From an uncultured Bacilli bacterium (GTDB lineage: Bacteria; Bacillota_I; Bacilli_A; RFN20; CAG-826), in assembly GCA_934725985.1 (NCBI GenBank), contig CAKVCX010000001.1, forward strand, positions 558,001-622,000: DNA of 64,000 nucleotides. Direction: 5' to 3'. The position numbers were made by a program, and so were the translations under genes. Numbering within the stretch: the first letter of the stretch is position 1; each line of letters opens with the position of its first letter. Below the pieces are notes generated by a model, which ran no database searches, was not told where the DNA came from, and saw only the letters and a program-made list of their open reading frames with translations. Below, in pieces: positions 1 through 8,302 of this stretch.

Positions 1-639
1 GCGGCAATCGATGAAATTGCTAAACTAGAAATGTATTTTGACGATACTCCTAATGCCAAATTAGGCGATATAATTGCCAAAGCCACTAAATTAAAAAAAG
101 CCCATCCAAATTTAGGCTTAATTGTTATCGATTACCTAGGGTTAATTAAATATGCGGACAAGACTAACCCTAATGCTAGACAACAAGAAGTATCTGATAT
201 TTCTAAGTCTATAAAGGCTTTAGCAAGAACTTTAAATATTCCAGTTATTTGTCTTGCCCAGCTCAACCGTGATGTCGACCAAAGCGATTCTAAAGTCCCG
301 GTTCTTTCTAACCTTAGAGATTCAGGTTCAATTGAACAAGATGCCGACATAGTAATGTTAATGTATAGATCTGATTACTATGCTGATTTAGGTCAAAAAG
401 CAAAAGGAAAGGGATGGGCGAAAAACAAAAAAGAAGAAGCTCCTTCTGATGAAGAAAATAAACCTACTACACCTGCTCAAAACGAGAATACTATGTCGGA
501 TGTAAAAGTTTTGGTTGCAAAAAATAGGAACGGATCAACTGGAACAGTAAATCTTCTATTCCAAAGAGCATATTCTCGCTTTGACGATCCATCTCCTGAA
601 TATGAAGAAAAAATGGCCAACATTGAGCGTGGTTCTTAA
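1..639 (+). CDS. dnaB: Replicative DNA helicase DnaB, C-terminal part (5' truncated by window edge)
   Basis: The reading frame is open from base 1, so the gene starts before the window and only 212 C-terminal residues are seen. These carry the RecA-like ATPase core of the hexameric replicative helicase: the Walker B strand (LIVIDYLGLI), the segment with SIKALARTLNIPVICLAQLNR, and the DLRxSGSIEQDAD region (here NLRDSGSIEQDAD) typical of DnaB. A lysine/glutamate-rich insert lies before the last strand (KVLVAKNRNGSTGTV), which is a DnaB hallmark. The gene is followed after 6 bases by walJ and then rlmH, an order known near the replication origin in Firmicutes. The family call is secure; the missing N-terminal domain cannot be judged. 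Confidence 0.95.
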   Translation, partial: AAIDEIAKLEMYFDDTPNAKLGDIIAKATKLKKAHPNLGLIVIDYLGLIKYADKTNPNARQQEVSDISKSIKALARTLNIPVICLAQLNRDVDQSDSKVPVLSNLRDSGSIEQDADIVMLMYRSDYYADLGQKAKGKGWAKNKKEEAPSDEENKPTTPAQNENTMSDVKVLVAKNRNGSTGTVNLLFQRAYSRFDDPSPEYEEKMANIERGS

Positions 640-645
640 TTAATA

Positions 646-1401
646 ATGCTTTCTATTGTATTTGTTGGGTCTGGCTCGAAAGGCAATGCGACATTAATAA
701 AATCTAATGATACGATAATTCTAATAGATGATGGTCTTCCTAAATATAGAATCGTGGAAGGCTTGAAACTATTCGATGCTACCTTAGATGATATAAATGC
801 CATTTTCATTACGCATAACCATAACGATCATATAAAAGGGGTTTCTTTGCTTCCAAAACGAATTCCTTTATACGCATCGAATAAAACGTTTGATGCTTCT
901 ATTGATTATATAAAATTAAAGCCATATAAGTCGTTAAAGGTTGGGTCTATCAATGTAGTCCCTATTTCTTCATCCCATGATGCACCTAATCCATTAAATT
1001 ACATTATTTATGATGAGGATGAGTCCATGGGCTATATTACGGATACAGGCTTTGTATCAGAGAGAAATTTGGCTTTATTAAAAAACAAGACTTATTATTT
1101 ATTGGAATCTAACCACGATTTAAGGATGGAATTAAGTAGTAACCGTCAAAAAATCCTTATAGACAGGGTTATAGGAGATAAGGGTCATTTATCTAATGTG
1201 GCTTCGGCTGGATATGCCTGCAAAATGATCGGTGATAAGACAAAAGCCATATATTTAGGTCATCTTAGCAAAGATTGTAATAGTGAAGAAATAGCAATTT
1301 CTTCTTATAAAAATATTTTTAAAAAGAAAAATGTCGATTTTAGTAAATATGAAATCTTGGTTACAAAACAAGATAGCATGGTTTTAGGAGGTTCTTGGTG
1401 A
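646..1401 (+). CDS. walJ: MBL-fold metallo-hydrolase, WalJ/YycJ type
   Basis: 251-residue metallo-beta-lactamase-fold protein. The N-terminus GSGSKGNATLI and the metal-binding motif H57-N-H59-N-D61-H62 are visible, with a further histidine in SSSHDAPNP and an aspartate in GYITDTGF completing the expected metal ligands. The YycJ/WalJ family is a probable exonuclease linked to cell-wall and DNA maintenance regulation in Firmicutes; the precise substrate is not settled. It lies between dnaB and rlmH and overlaps rlmH by four bases (GTGA), which suggests one transcript. The ATG start is six bases after the dnaB stop and has no strong Shine-Dalgarno, consistent with translational coupling. Confidence 0.88.
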   Translation: MLSIVFVGSGSKGNATLIKSNDTIILIDDGLPKYRIVEGLKLFDATLDDINAIFITHNHNDHIKGVSLLPKRIPLYASNKTFDASIDYIKLKPYKSLKVGSINVVPISSSHDAPNPLNYIIYDEDESMGYITDTGFVSERNLALLKNKTYYLLESNHDLRMELSSNRQKILIDRVIGDKGHLSNVASAGYACKMIGDKTKAIYLGHLSKDCNSEEIAISSYKNIFKKKNVDFSKYEILVTKQDSMVLGGSW

Positions 1402-1877
1402 AAATAAATATTTATTGCATAGGAAGATTAAAAGAATCATATTGGGTTAACGCCTGCAATGAATATATAAAAAGAATTAACCCGTATGCTCATATTGAAG
1501 TAATTGAGATAAACGATTTGCCCATTAAAGAAAACGCTTCTAAAAAAGAGGAAGAGGAAATTAAAAATAAAGAAGGGAGGAAGGTTCTTGCAAAATTAAA
1601 TCCGTCTTCTTATTTGGTGGCATTAGATTTAAATGCAAAGCAATACGATTCAATCGAATTTGCATTTCATTTAGACAAAATGTTTGTTTCATCCAAATCT
1701 ACTATCAACTTTGTAATAGGTGGTTCTCTTGGGCTTAGCGAAGAAATAAAACATAGGGCGAATGAATCCATTTGTTTTGGCAAAGCAACTTATCCTCATC
1801 AACTTGTTAGAATAATTTTATTAGAGCAATTATATAGAAGCTTTCGAATATTAAATCATGAACCTTACCATAAATAG
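1398..1877 (+). CDS. rlmH: 23S rRNA (pseudouridine-1915-N3)-methyltransferase RlmH
   Basis: RlmH is a SPOUT-fold methyltransferase that methylates pseudouridine 1915 in helix 69 of 23S rRNA using S-adenosylmethionine. The 159-residue product has the family length, the N-terminus MKINIYCIGRLKE, the glycine-rich SAM-knot loop VIGGSLGLSEE and the near-invariant C-terminus EQLYRSFRILNHEPYHK. I chose the GTG at 1398 over the TTG one codon upstream: AGGAGG at 1386-1391 is spaced six bases from it, and the resulting start MKIxIY matches the family. The start overlaps the walJ stop (GTGA). A hairpin with T-runs on both strands follows the stop. Confidence 0.95.
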   Translation: MKINIYCIGRLKESYWVNACNEYIKRINPYAHIEVIEINDLPIKENASKKEEEEIKNKEGRKVLAKLNPSSYLVALDLNAKQYDSIEFAFHLDKMFVSSKSTINFVIGGSLGLSEEIKHRANESICFGKATYPHQLVRIILLEQLYRSFRILNHEPYHK

Positions 1878-1880
1878 AAT

Positions 1881-1912
1881 AAAAAAGTCAGCTTTTATTC
1901 GCTGACCTTTTG
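1881..1912. terminator. Bidirectional intrinsic terminator between rlmH and the flavin oxidoreductase
   Basis: The stem GTCAGC (1887-1892) pairs with GCTGAC (1901-1906) around an 8-base loop. A T-rich tail follows on the plus strand (CTTTTGTTT), and a run of six T follows on the minus strand (A-run 1881-1886). The two flanking genes converge here, so it can serve both. Confidence 0.85.
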
Positions 1913-1913
1913 T

Positions 1914-3965
1914 TTATATTTTCATGGCAACTTCGTAAGCACGCCAAATGACGGTTCTTAAGTTTCCAATTGCTAGACAATCGCCAACCAAGTGAACGTT
2001 TTTGCCTTTTTTAATTAAGGGGGTTGGGGTATAGCCAACCGACATAATAACGGAGTCGACTGGAATTTTTTCTGGTCTAGAACCTAACTTTTCAATAGTT
2101 ATTTCTTTATCGCCAATAGAAGTTAATTTTGTTTCTAAGTGGACCGGGATTTTAGCAAGGGCAAAATATTCTCTTAGATAAGAAGAATTAGCCAAGCATA
2201 CTCCCTTTTGAGCAATTAGATCGTTTTTCATTTCGATGATTATTGGTTTTTTGCCTTCCAAGGACAATTCGTATGCGATTTCACATCCAGTCAAGCCTCC
2301 GCCAATTACAGCCACATTATCGCCAACTTTTGTTCCGTTTAGATAATCAATGGCGTCAATCGCTTTTTCTTCACCTTCAATTTTGAAATGTCTTGCTTTT
2401 GAACCAGTAGCTATAACATAAGCATCGGCCTTTATGGATGAAATGTCTTTAATTTCATTATTTAGATGAACTTCTATGCCCATGTTTTTTATTGTGAGTT
2501 CATACCAGGCTTCTAATCCTCTTAATTTTCCTTTGAAGGAAGCTTTAGAAGCTGGAATGAAAGTACCGCCTAAATGGTCTGATTTTTCATAAATTATTGG
2601 AGTATGCCCACGTAATTTCAATACACGGGCCGTCTCCATTCCGCCGATTCCCCCTCCAATAATAGCAACTGTTTTTGGCTTTTTGGTTGGGACAATATGG
2701 TGGATTTTCGTTTGCATTGTTTCAGCATTTATCGCACATCTAGCCATATGCAAGGCATCGCCTAAATCTTGATCGTTGGCAACCCCTTTATAATGGGCCA
2801 TGTTAAAGCAACCGTTGTGGCAGCAAATACATGGACGGATCTCATTTTCTTTGCCATCCATCATTTTGCTAACCCATTCTTCATCGGCTAAAAATTGTCT
2901 TGCGACACCCATGGCATCGATTTTGCCTTCTTTTATTTCTTTAGCGGCTACTCTAGGATCCATTCTGCCTGCAACAACAATAGGGACGTTTACGAAGGGT
3001 TTTAATTTTTCCGCCTCTTTTAAATTGCAATTTTCTTCCATGTATATTGGAGGGTGTGCCCAATACCAAGCATCATAGGTTCCGTTATCGCAATTTAGCA
3101 TGTCATAACCTGCTTCGGTAAGCATTTTGGCGGCAATTTTGCTTTCTTCAAAATCTCGGCCCGCTTCTTTATATTCTTCCCCTGGCAAAGCGCCTCTATT
3201 AAAACCTTTTGTTTTGGAAACAATAGAATACCTTAACGAGACTGGATAATCTTTTCCGCATTCTTTTTTAATCGCCTTTACTATTTCAATTGGGAAGCGA
3301 TACCTATTTTCTAATGAACCCCCGTATTCATCTTTTCTTCTATTTACATATTTTAGTGTAAATTGATCTAGCAAATATCCTTCGTGAACTGCATGAACTT
3401 CAATCCCATCAACTCCCGCCTCTTTGCATAATTTTGAAATGCGTGCGAAAGCATCTATCATTTTATGGATTTCTTTTATTGTTAAGGCCCTGCTAGGACA
3501 ATTATCTGACCATCTATTCGGACTTGGCGAGGCTGAAGCGCATATTTTGTCTATATCTAAGAATGGCTTGCATAAAAGCTTTAAACCTTTATTGTTATGG
3601 ACTGTTACCATTAGCTTATTAACGGCCATGGAACGGCCAAACCCAGCGGTTAGTTGAACAAATAATTTTGATCCATAGGAGTGGATTTCGTCCATGAACT
3701 TCTTTAGTTTTTTATACATTCCTTTATTGGAATAAAGCCATTGGCCGCCCATTGGATTTTGGATTGGCGCAATACCCGGTAATATCAATCCGACGTTATT
3801 CTTTGCTTTTTCTAATAAAAAATTAGCGGCTTCTTCGTCAAAATGAGGACGTTCCATCCAACCAAAAATTGAGGTGCCTCCCATCGATGTCATGACTATA
3901 CGATTTTTAATTTCGCAGTTGCCAATTTTCCATGGCGTAAATAATGGTTCTAATTCTTTATCCAT
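1914..3965 (-). CDS. NADH:flavin oxidoreductase/FadH-type (old yellow enzyme + FAD/NAD domain)
   Basis: 683-residue multidomain flavoenzyme of the 2,4-dienoyl-CoA reductase/trimethylamine dehydrogenase/BaiH family. Residues 1-380 form the FMN-binding TIM barrel (GVDGIEVHAVHEGYLLDQF; ENRYRFPIEIVKAI). A [4Fe-4S] cysteine cluster follows (CICCHNGC, then a fourth Cys in ARCAIN). Next come an FAD-binding Rossmann motif GGGIGGMETARVLKLRG and a nested NAD-binding GGGLTGCEIAYELSLEG. The likely role is NAD(P)H-dependent reduction of an activated double bond in anaerobic metabolism; the substrate (enoyl-CoA, steroid/bile acid or other enone) cannot be read from sequence. The spacing to the fourth cysteine is longer than I recall for FadH. 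AGGAG sits upstream of the start. The HAD gene lies 127 bases upstream on the same strand. Confidence 0.88.
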   Translation of the reverse strand: MDKELEPLFTPWKIGNCEIKNRIVMTSMGGTSIFGWMERPHFDEEAANFLLEKAKNNVGLILPGIAPIQNPMGGQWLYSNKGMYKKLKKFMDEIHSYGSKLFVQLTAGFGRSMAVNKLMVTVHNNKGLKLLCKPFLDIDKICASASPSPNRWSDNCPSRALTIKEIHKMIDAFARISKLCKEAGVDGIEVHAVHEGYLLDQFTLKYVNRRKDEYGGSLENRYRFPIEIVKAIKKECGKDYPVSLRYSIVSKTKGFNRGALPGEEYKEAGRDFEESKIAAKMLTEAGYDMLNCDNGTYDAWYWAHPPIYMEENCNLKEAEKLKPFVNVPIVVAGRMDPRVAAKEIKEGKIDAMGVARQFLADEEWVSKMMDGKENEIRPCICCHNGCFNMAHYKGVANDQDLGDALHMARCAINAETMQTKIHHIVPTKKPKTVAIIGGGIGGMETARVLKLRGHTPIIYEKSDHLGGTFIPASKASFKGKLRGLEAWYELTIKNMGIEVHLNNEIKDISSIKADAYVIATGSKARHFKIEGEEKAIDAIDYLNGTKVGDNVAVIGGGLTGCEIAYELSLEGKKPIIIEMKNDLIAQKGVCLANSSYLREYFALAKIPVHLETKLTSIGDKEITIEKLGSRPEKIPVDSVIMSVGYTPTPLIKKGKNVHLVGDCLAIGNLRTVIWRAYEVAMKI

Positions 3966-4092
3966 AAAGTGGAATCTCCTTGAATTAAAACAAATTTTAG
4001 CATGTCTTATTTATAAAGTTTAGTTTTAACCTTTTCTTCGTGTCAGAGTGATTTATAAGTAATAGTATTTTAAAAATATGATTTGATTTTGA

Positions 4093-4899
4093 TTAGTCTA
4101 ATAGGCCAAAATGTTCCATTCCTTTTGCCCACCCATCTTTGTCTATGTCATCTGTTACAAAATCAGCGACTGCTTTTGCTTCACTATTTCCATTTCCCAT
4201 GGCAATTGAGGTTCCGGCAAATAAAAGCATTTCAATATCATTGGCCCCATCCCCTATAGTCAAGGCGTTTTCTTGTTCGTATCCATAATATTCTAAAACC
4301 GATAAAATGCCTTTAGCTTTGTCAGAATCCTTTAGCATAATGTCGACTGCATATTCGTCCCATCTGGCAGATTTGCAATCTTCTAGATGAGGAAGTATTA
4401 ATGATTCTTCAAATTCATCACAAAAAGCAATCATTTGGTAAACGGTTCTATCGTAATGGTCGGGGAAGGACCTAGGTTGAGGGAATCTAGTTCCATATTT
4501 TTCATGAGCCGAAATTACTCTTTCGTCTATCATGTTTATATGTCCTTCGTTTTCTTCGATTAGAGTTAAACCGAATTTAAGCTTTTTCGCAAAAAGAATC
4601 ATCTTGTCGACAACGGTTGCAGGTATTGGATAGCGATAAATTATATTGCCTCCGATGATAGCATTAGAACCATTCATTGTTATTAACCCATCTGGGTGGA
4701 ACAAATTCAAAATCCCTGTTTTCCTAATTAGATAGTAATTCCTTCCAGAACAGAGGAAGACTTTTATACCTTTGCTTTGCATTTTTTTAATTGCATCTAT
4801 AGCAGAAGGAGGGACCCTATTTGTTTTATGGGAAAAAAGAGTACCGTCAATATCCGTGAAAACAATTTTAATTTTTTCTTTTTTGTCTAAGACGGCCAT
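4093..4899 (-). CDS. Cof-type HAD-IIB family phosphatase
   Basis: 268-residue haloacid dehalogenase-fold hydrolase. Motif I is VFTDIDGTLF with the nucleophile/acid Asp pair, motif II is LCSGRNY, and motif IV is IGDGANDIEMLLFAG, the signature of the Cof subfamily. These soluble enzymes dephosphorylate sugar phosphates, nucleotides or flavin precursors, and substrate cannot be predicted from sequence. The start ATG at 4899 is preceded by AGAGGA on the minus strand. It may be co-transcribed with the downstream flavoprotein gene, although 127 bases separate them. Confidence 0.9.
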   Translation of the reverse strand: MAVLDKKEKIKIVFTDIDGTLFSHKTNRVPPSAIDAIKKMQSKGIKVFLCSGRNYYLIRKTGILNLFHPDGLITMNGSNAIIGGNIIYRYPIPATVVDKMILFAKKLKFGLTLIEENEGHINMIDERVISAHEKYGTRFPQPRSFPDHYDRTVYQMIAFCDEFEESLILPHLEDCKSARWDEYAVDIMLKDSDKAKGILSVLEYYGYEQENALTIGDGANDIEMLLFAGTSIAMGNGNSEAKAVADFVTDDIDKDGWAKGMEHFGLLD

Positions 4900-5140
4900 T
4901 TATATATCCTCTTGTTTGCTTATTTTACTATTTAAAGGAAAAAAGAATAAATAGGTATATTTAAATTTAAGTATGTAACCGCTTTATAAAGCAAGCAAAG
5001 GAAGCATGGCTTATAATATTTTGTTTGCTTAAGGATTGCTTTTACTCCTATAAAAATATTTTCTAAATCCATTAAATAATGTGTCTTGCTTTTTTTAATT
5101 TCTTTTGGTTTTCTATAAATAGAAAGGCAGGGTAAAAACC

Positions 5141-6169
5141 ATGCAAAAAATAAAAGTCGTTCAATATGGATGTGGCAAAATGAGCAAGTACATCCTCCGC
5201 TACCTTGTTGATAAAGGCGCACAAATTGTCGGCGCCATAGACGTAAATCCAAAAATTGTTGGTATGGACGTAGGCGATTATGCTGAGCTTGGTTATAAGT
5301 TGGGAGTAAAGATATCTAATAATGCTGATGAAGTATTGGATTCTTGCGATCCAGATATTGCAGTCGTGACTTTGTTTTCTACTGTCTCTGATTGCTTCCC
5401 TCATTTTATCAGATGCCTTGAAAGAGGCATAAATGTCATTACGACTTGTGAAGAAATGACGGATTGTTGGAATACTGACCCTATGCACGCTAACATTTTG
5501 GATAAGACGGCAAAAGAGAATAATGCAACCATTGTTGGCAGTGGTATGGAAGACGTTTTCTGGGTAAACATGGTGGCTTTAGTCGCTGGTGGGTGTCATA
5601 AAATTAATAAAATTGAGGGGGCCGTTTCTTATAATGTCGATGAATATGGACTAGCTTTAGCTAAGGCACATGGAGTTGGACTAACCGCGGATGAATTTGA
5701 AAAAACACTAGCCCATCCAAAAGAAATAGTTCCTTCTTATGTTTGGAATAGCAATGACGCTTTGGCTAGTGCTTTAGGACTTTCTATTAAGTCGACAACT
5801 CAAAAAGCCGTTCCTTATTTTGAAGATAAAGATGTCTATTCTTCAACTATGGGCAGAACTCTAAAAAAAGGTGAATGCATAGGCATGGCTGCGGTAGTAA
5901 CAACTGAAACTCATCAGGGGATTATCTTGGAAACCCGGTGTATTGGGAAGGTTTATGGGCCAGATGATGGCGATATGTGTGATTGGAAGATAAGCGGTGA
6001 GCCGAATACAGAATTTCATGTTGTGAAGCCTGCTACTGTTGAACACACCTGTGCAACTATTGTTAATAGGATCCCTGATGTCATTTCGGATCAACCAGGA
6101 TTAATTACCTTGGATGAACTTCCGTGCAACGGATATATGGTTTATCCGATGGAAAATTATTTGTATTAA
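5141..6169 (+). CDS. 2,4-diaminopentanoate dehydrogenase-like / DapB-like oxidoreductase
   Basis: 342 residues with an N-terminal Rossmann dinucleotide-binding motif (VVQYGCGKMSKYILRYL) and the layout of dihydrodipicolinate reductase-like proteins: GINVITTCEEM, then GSGMEDVFWVNMVALVAGG, then a C-terminal catalytic/dimerisation domain. This pattern matches the amino-acid dehydrogenases typified by 2,4-diaminopentanoate dehydrogenase (ornithine fermentation), which deaminate with NAD(P). No ornithine aminomutase, racemase or thiolase gene is nearby, so the pathway assignment is uncertain. Start ATG with AAGGCAGG about ten bases upstream. A GC-rich hairpin terminator follows. Confidence 0.72.
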   Translation: MQKIKVVQYGCGKMSKYILRYLVDKGAQIVGAIDVNPKIVGMDVGDYAELGYKLGVKISNNADEVLDSCDPDIAVVTLFSTVSDCFPHFIRCLERGINVITTCEEMTDCWNTDPMHANILDKTAKENNATIVGSGMEDVFWVNMVALVAGGCHKINKIEGAVSYNVDEYGLALAKAHGVGLTADEFEKTLAHPKEIVPSYVWNSNDALASALGLSIKSTTQKAVPYFEDKDVYSSTMGRTLKKGECIGMAAVVTTETHQGIILETRCIGKVYGPDDGDMCDWKISGEPNTEFHVVKPATVEHTCATIVNRIPDVISDQPGLITLDELPCNGYMVYPMENYLY

Positions 6170-6188
6170 TTTAATTTAGGCAAATAAA

Positions 6189-6210
6189 GGAGGGCTTGCC
6201 CTCTTTTTTG
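6189..6210 (+). terminator. Intrinsic terminator after the dehydrogenase gene
   Basis: GGAGGG and CCCTCT pair around a CTTG tetraloop, followed by a run of T to 6209. It is immediately upstream of the first 68-bp repeat. Confidence 0.85.
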
Positions 6211-6278
6211 TTACTTCATAGTGAGTGAAGTAAAGTGTGAAGTAAGTGTGAAGTAATACTTCATTCTTACTTCATTCT
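6211..6278. repeat. 68-bp direct repeat, copy 1, with six TGAAGTA/TACTTCA half-sites
   Basis: This 68-bp block is identical base for base to 7779-7846. It contains one TACTTCA (6212-6218), three TGAAGTA in the opposite sense (6226-6232, 6238-6244, 6249-6255) and two more TACTTCA (6257-6263, 6268-6274). Centre-to-centre spacing is 8-14 bases, mostly near one helical turn. It ends 32 bases before the start codon of the AlbA_2 gene, so it covers the expected promoter region. It looks like a cooperative operator, probably bound by the adjacent regulator. Confidence 0.9.
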
Positions 6279-6310
6279 CATATATAATAAAGATAAGGAT
6301 GGTGTCGCTT

Positions 6311-7774
6311 ATGCTTATTGATGAGCTTATTCCAAATGTAAATTTAGAAGACTATAAAACTGAATTTAAAGGAATAATTAAAGAAGGAAAAGGGGAAGGG
6401 CCAGAAAGATTAGAAATTGGCTGGTTAAAGCAGCTGACTTCTTTTGCTAATACGTTTGGTGGGGTCTTGTATATTGGCGTTGATAACAAAACTCATAACA
6501 TTTTAGCTTTGTCCCATGAGGAGGCTGACAAAATTTCTTTAATGGTTCAGAGGAAAATAGAAGAACATGTAGAACCACCTTTAAACTACTTTATTGAGAG
6601 AATAATTGTTCCGAACACTAGTCCCATTAGATATGTAATCGCGGTTCATGTTGAAAAAAGCAAATATCCACCTGTTTCATTGCGCTTCAATGGGATTGGC
6701 GTTATTTATGTTAGACATTTTGACAAAACTAGCGTTGCTAGCGGTGAAGAAATAAGAAATTTAATAATGAATAGTGATTCCGCATCATTCGATCTACTTG
6801 AAACAGAAGAAAAATACCATAGGGAAGATTTCAAATTTCTTAATGATTTTTATAAGAAAAATAATGATGGGAAGGATTTAAAAGAAAAAGATTTAATAAA
6901 CATTGGTTTCATTGATTCCTTCGGCCATTTAAGAAGAGGGGCTCTTTTATTTAAAGATGATTGTGATGATGGTAGAACCTTAGTTGAATGTTCACAATTT
7001 TTAGGAGTAAGTAAAGGCGAAAACACTTTTTACGCAAGCAAAACCATCAAAGGTAACTTGCTCTATGAATTTGAAGAAATGGTTAATTTTGTTACATCCC
7101 ATAGTGCTGATGGATTTGTGAAAACTAATGGTAGCAAGGAAAAATATGTTGCATTTCCTCGCCGTTCCCTAATTGAAGGAATAGCTAATGCCTTGGGGCA
7201 TAGAAACTATTTTATCCAAGGGGGGCAAATTGAAATCAACATTTATAAAGATAGACTAGAAATAATATCGCCTGGTTCTTTAATAGGATCAAAATGGCTT
7301 AATAAGGAGACTAATTTAGCTAAAATCCCTCCTTTAAGAAGAAATGAATTGATTTGTTCTGTATTTTCCTTATGCAAAATTATGGATCATAAAGGATCTG
7401 GCTTTGATAAAATCGAAGAAGAATATAAACCATATGGCGAAAAGTTTTCTCCCTTTGCTTCTTCTAATGACTCTTTCTTTTCTTTGACGTTGCCTGATTT
7501 GACTCATGCTGATGGATTAGTTAGCAAAGCAATCAATCCTCCTGTTCATACATTAGAACTATTGGATTGCAAAAATGCTTTGAAAATTTTATCTTTTTGT
7601 TACAACGAAAATAAAACAGCTTCTGATATAGCCAATTATTTAAAAATAAAACCATCTAGTTACTTTAGAAAAGAAATGCTTTTGCCACTAGTGGAAAAAG
7701 GATATTTGTTAACTATTAGGGGTGATTATCCAGCTACTTATAGAGCAAATTCTAGTAAAGTCATTCCTGATTAA
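6311..7774 (+). CDS. AlbA_2 / RecG-like HATPase regulator with C-terminal winged helix
   Basis: 487-residue protein with three parts. Residues about 10-130 are a Schlafen-type AlbA_2 domain (TEFKGIIKEG; LTSFANTFGGVLYIGVDNK). Residues about 280-390 resemble the RecG-like HATPase_c_4 domain (RRSLIEGIANALGHRNYF; QIEINIYKDRLEIISPG; KIMDHKGSGFDKIEEEY). The C-terminus looks like a winged-helix (ALKILSFCYNENKTASDIANYL). Such proteins are usually annotated as transcriptional regulators or putative DNA-binding proteins. I chose ATG 6311 over ATG 6299 because the only Shine-Dalgarno-like sequence (AAGGATGGTG, 6295-6304) suits 6311. The usual RNP motif of the HATPase region reads RRNEL here. The gene is bracketed by identical 68-bp repeats, suggesting autoregulation or cassette-like spread. 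Confidence 0.82.
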   Translation: MLIDELIPNVNLEDYKTEFKGIIKEGKGEGPERLEIGWLKQLTSFANTFGGVLYIGVDNKTHNILALSHEEADKISLMVQRKIEEHVEPPLNYFIERIIVPNTSPIRYVIAVHVEKSKYPPVSLRFNGIGVIYVRHFDKTSVASGEEIRNLIMNSDSASFDLLETEEKYHREDFKFLNDFYKKNNDGKDLKEKDLINIGFIDSFGHLRRGALLFKDDCDDGRTLVECSQFLGVSKGENTFYASKTIKGNLLYEFEEMVNFVTSHSADGFVKTNGSKEKYVAFPRRSLIEGIANALGHRNYFIQGGQIEINIYKDRLEIISPGSLIGSKWLNKETNLAKIPPLRRNELICSVFSLCKIMDHKGSGFDKIEEEYKPYGEKFSPFASSNDSFFSLTLPDLTHADGLVSKAINPPVHTLELLDCKNALKILSFCYNENKTASDIANYLKIKPSSYFRKEMLLPLVEKGYLLTIRGDYPATYRANSSKVIPD

Positions 7775-7778
7775 GTGT

Positions 7779-7846
7779 TTACTTCATAGTGAGTGAAGTA
7801 AAGTGTGAAGTAAGTGTGAAGTAATACTTCATTCTTACTTCATTCT
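7779..7846. repeat. 68-bp direct repeat, copy 2
   Basis: Perfect copy of 6211-6278, starting four bases after the stop codon of the AlbA_2 gene and ending about 80 bases upstream of the next start codon (7926). It has the same six half-sites in the same order. One unit (repeat plus gene) is 1,568 bp. Confidence 0.9.
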
Positions 7847-7925
7847 TATTTAATTTTTTCTTAAATTTTACTTTTTAAATAACTAATTCTTTTATAAAAA
7901 GACATACAATATAAAATATCAATGC

Positions 7926-8264
7926 ATGGAATATATTGAATTTGATAAATATGAAAAAGTGGTAGACCCACTTAATAGGCTTGTTCATTGTTATAAAAAT
8001 GAAGATGGCGATATTTTTTATGTTGAGCCTGGTTTTTATGATGGTTTAATTGGATTTAAAGAAAAAAGAAATGAAAATTTTGACCAAATAATGAAAGAAA
8101 TAGATTTAGTTATAAGAAAGAACCATAAGGTTATTTTTACGGCAGATTTTGAAAATCCATGGATAACTAGAGAAGGCTTTATTTATAGAGAAATCTTTGA
8201 TATAACGGACCCGTTATGTATTTTTGTGGAAGACAAATCGCGTGGTTCTGATTATGGTGATTAG
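7926..8264 (+). CDS. Hypothetical protein, 112 aa
   Basis: I do not recognise this protein. It is soluble, acidic and mixed in predicted structure, with a start MEYIEFDKYEKVVDPL and aromatic/charged segments such as DGDIFYVEPGFYDGLIGFKEKR and KVIFTADFENPWITREGF. There is no signal peptide, membrane segment or catalytic motif. There is only a weak Shine-Dalgarno before ATG 7926. Its upstream region includes repeat copy 2, so it could be co-regulated with the AlbA_2 gene. rhaB follows 38 bases downstream on the same strand, so it might share a transcript with rhamnose catabolism. Confidence 0.6.
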   Translation: MEYIEFDKYEKVVDPLNRLVHCYKNEDGDIFYVEPGFYDGLIGFKEKRNENFDQIMKEIDLVIRKNHKVIFTADFENPWITREGFIYREIFDITDPLCIFVEDKSRGSDYGD

Positions 8265-8302
8265 ATTTTTTAGATATGTTATTTTGTGAAAGGAAAAATA
8301 TT

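Noticed and set aside
1914..3965. Specific naming as the bile-acid enzyme BaiH
   Set aside because: Domain order fits, but no other bai genes are nearby and family members have many substrates.
4932..5488. Overlapping minus-strand reading frames opposite the dehydrogenase start
   Set aside because: They are antisense to a clear Rossmann domain and have no recognisable protein features.
6211..6278. CRISPR-like or origin iterons in the GTGAAGTAA repeats
   Set aside because: Units are only 8-12 bases with no spacers, occur in both orientations, and the block sits on a promoter. An operator explains it better; no replication initiator gene is adjacent.
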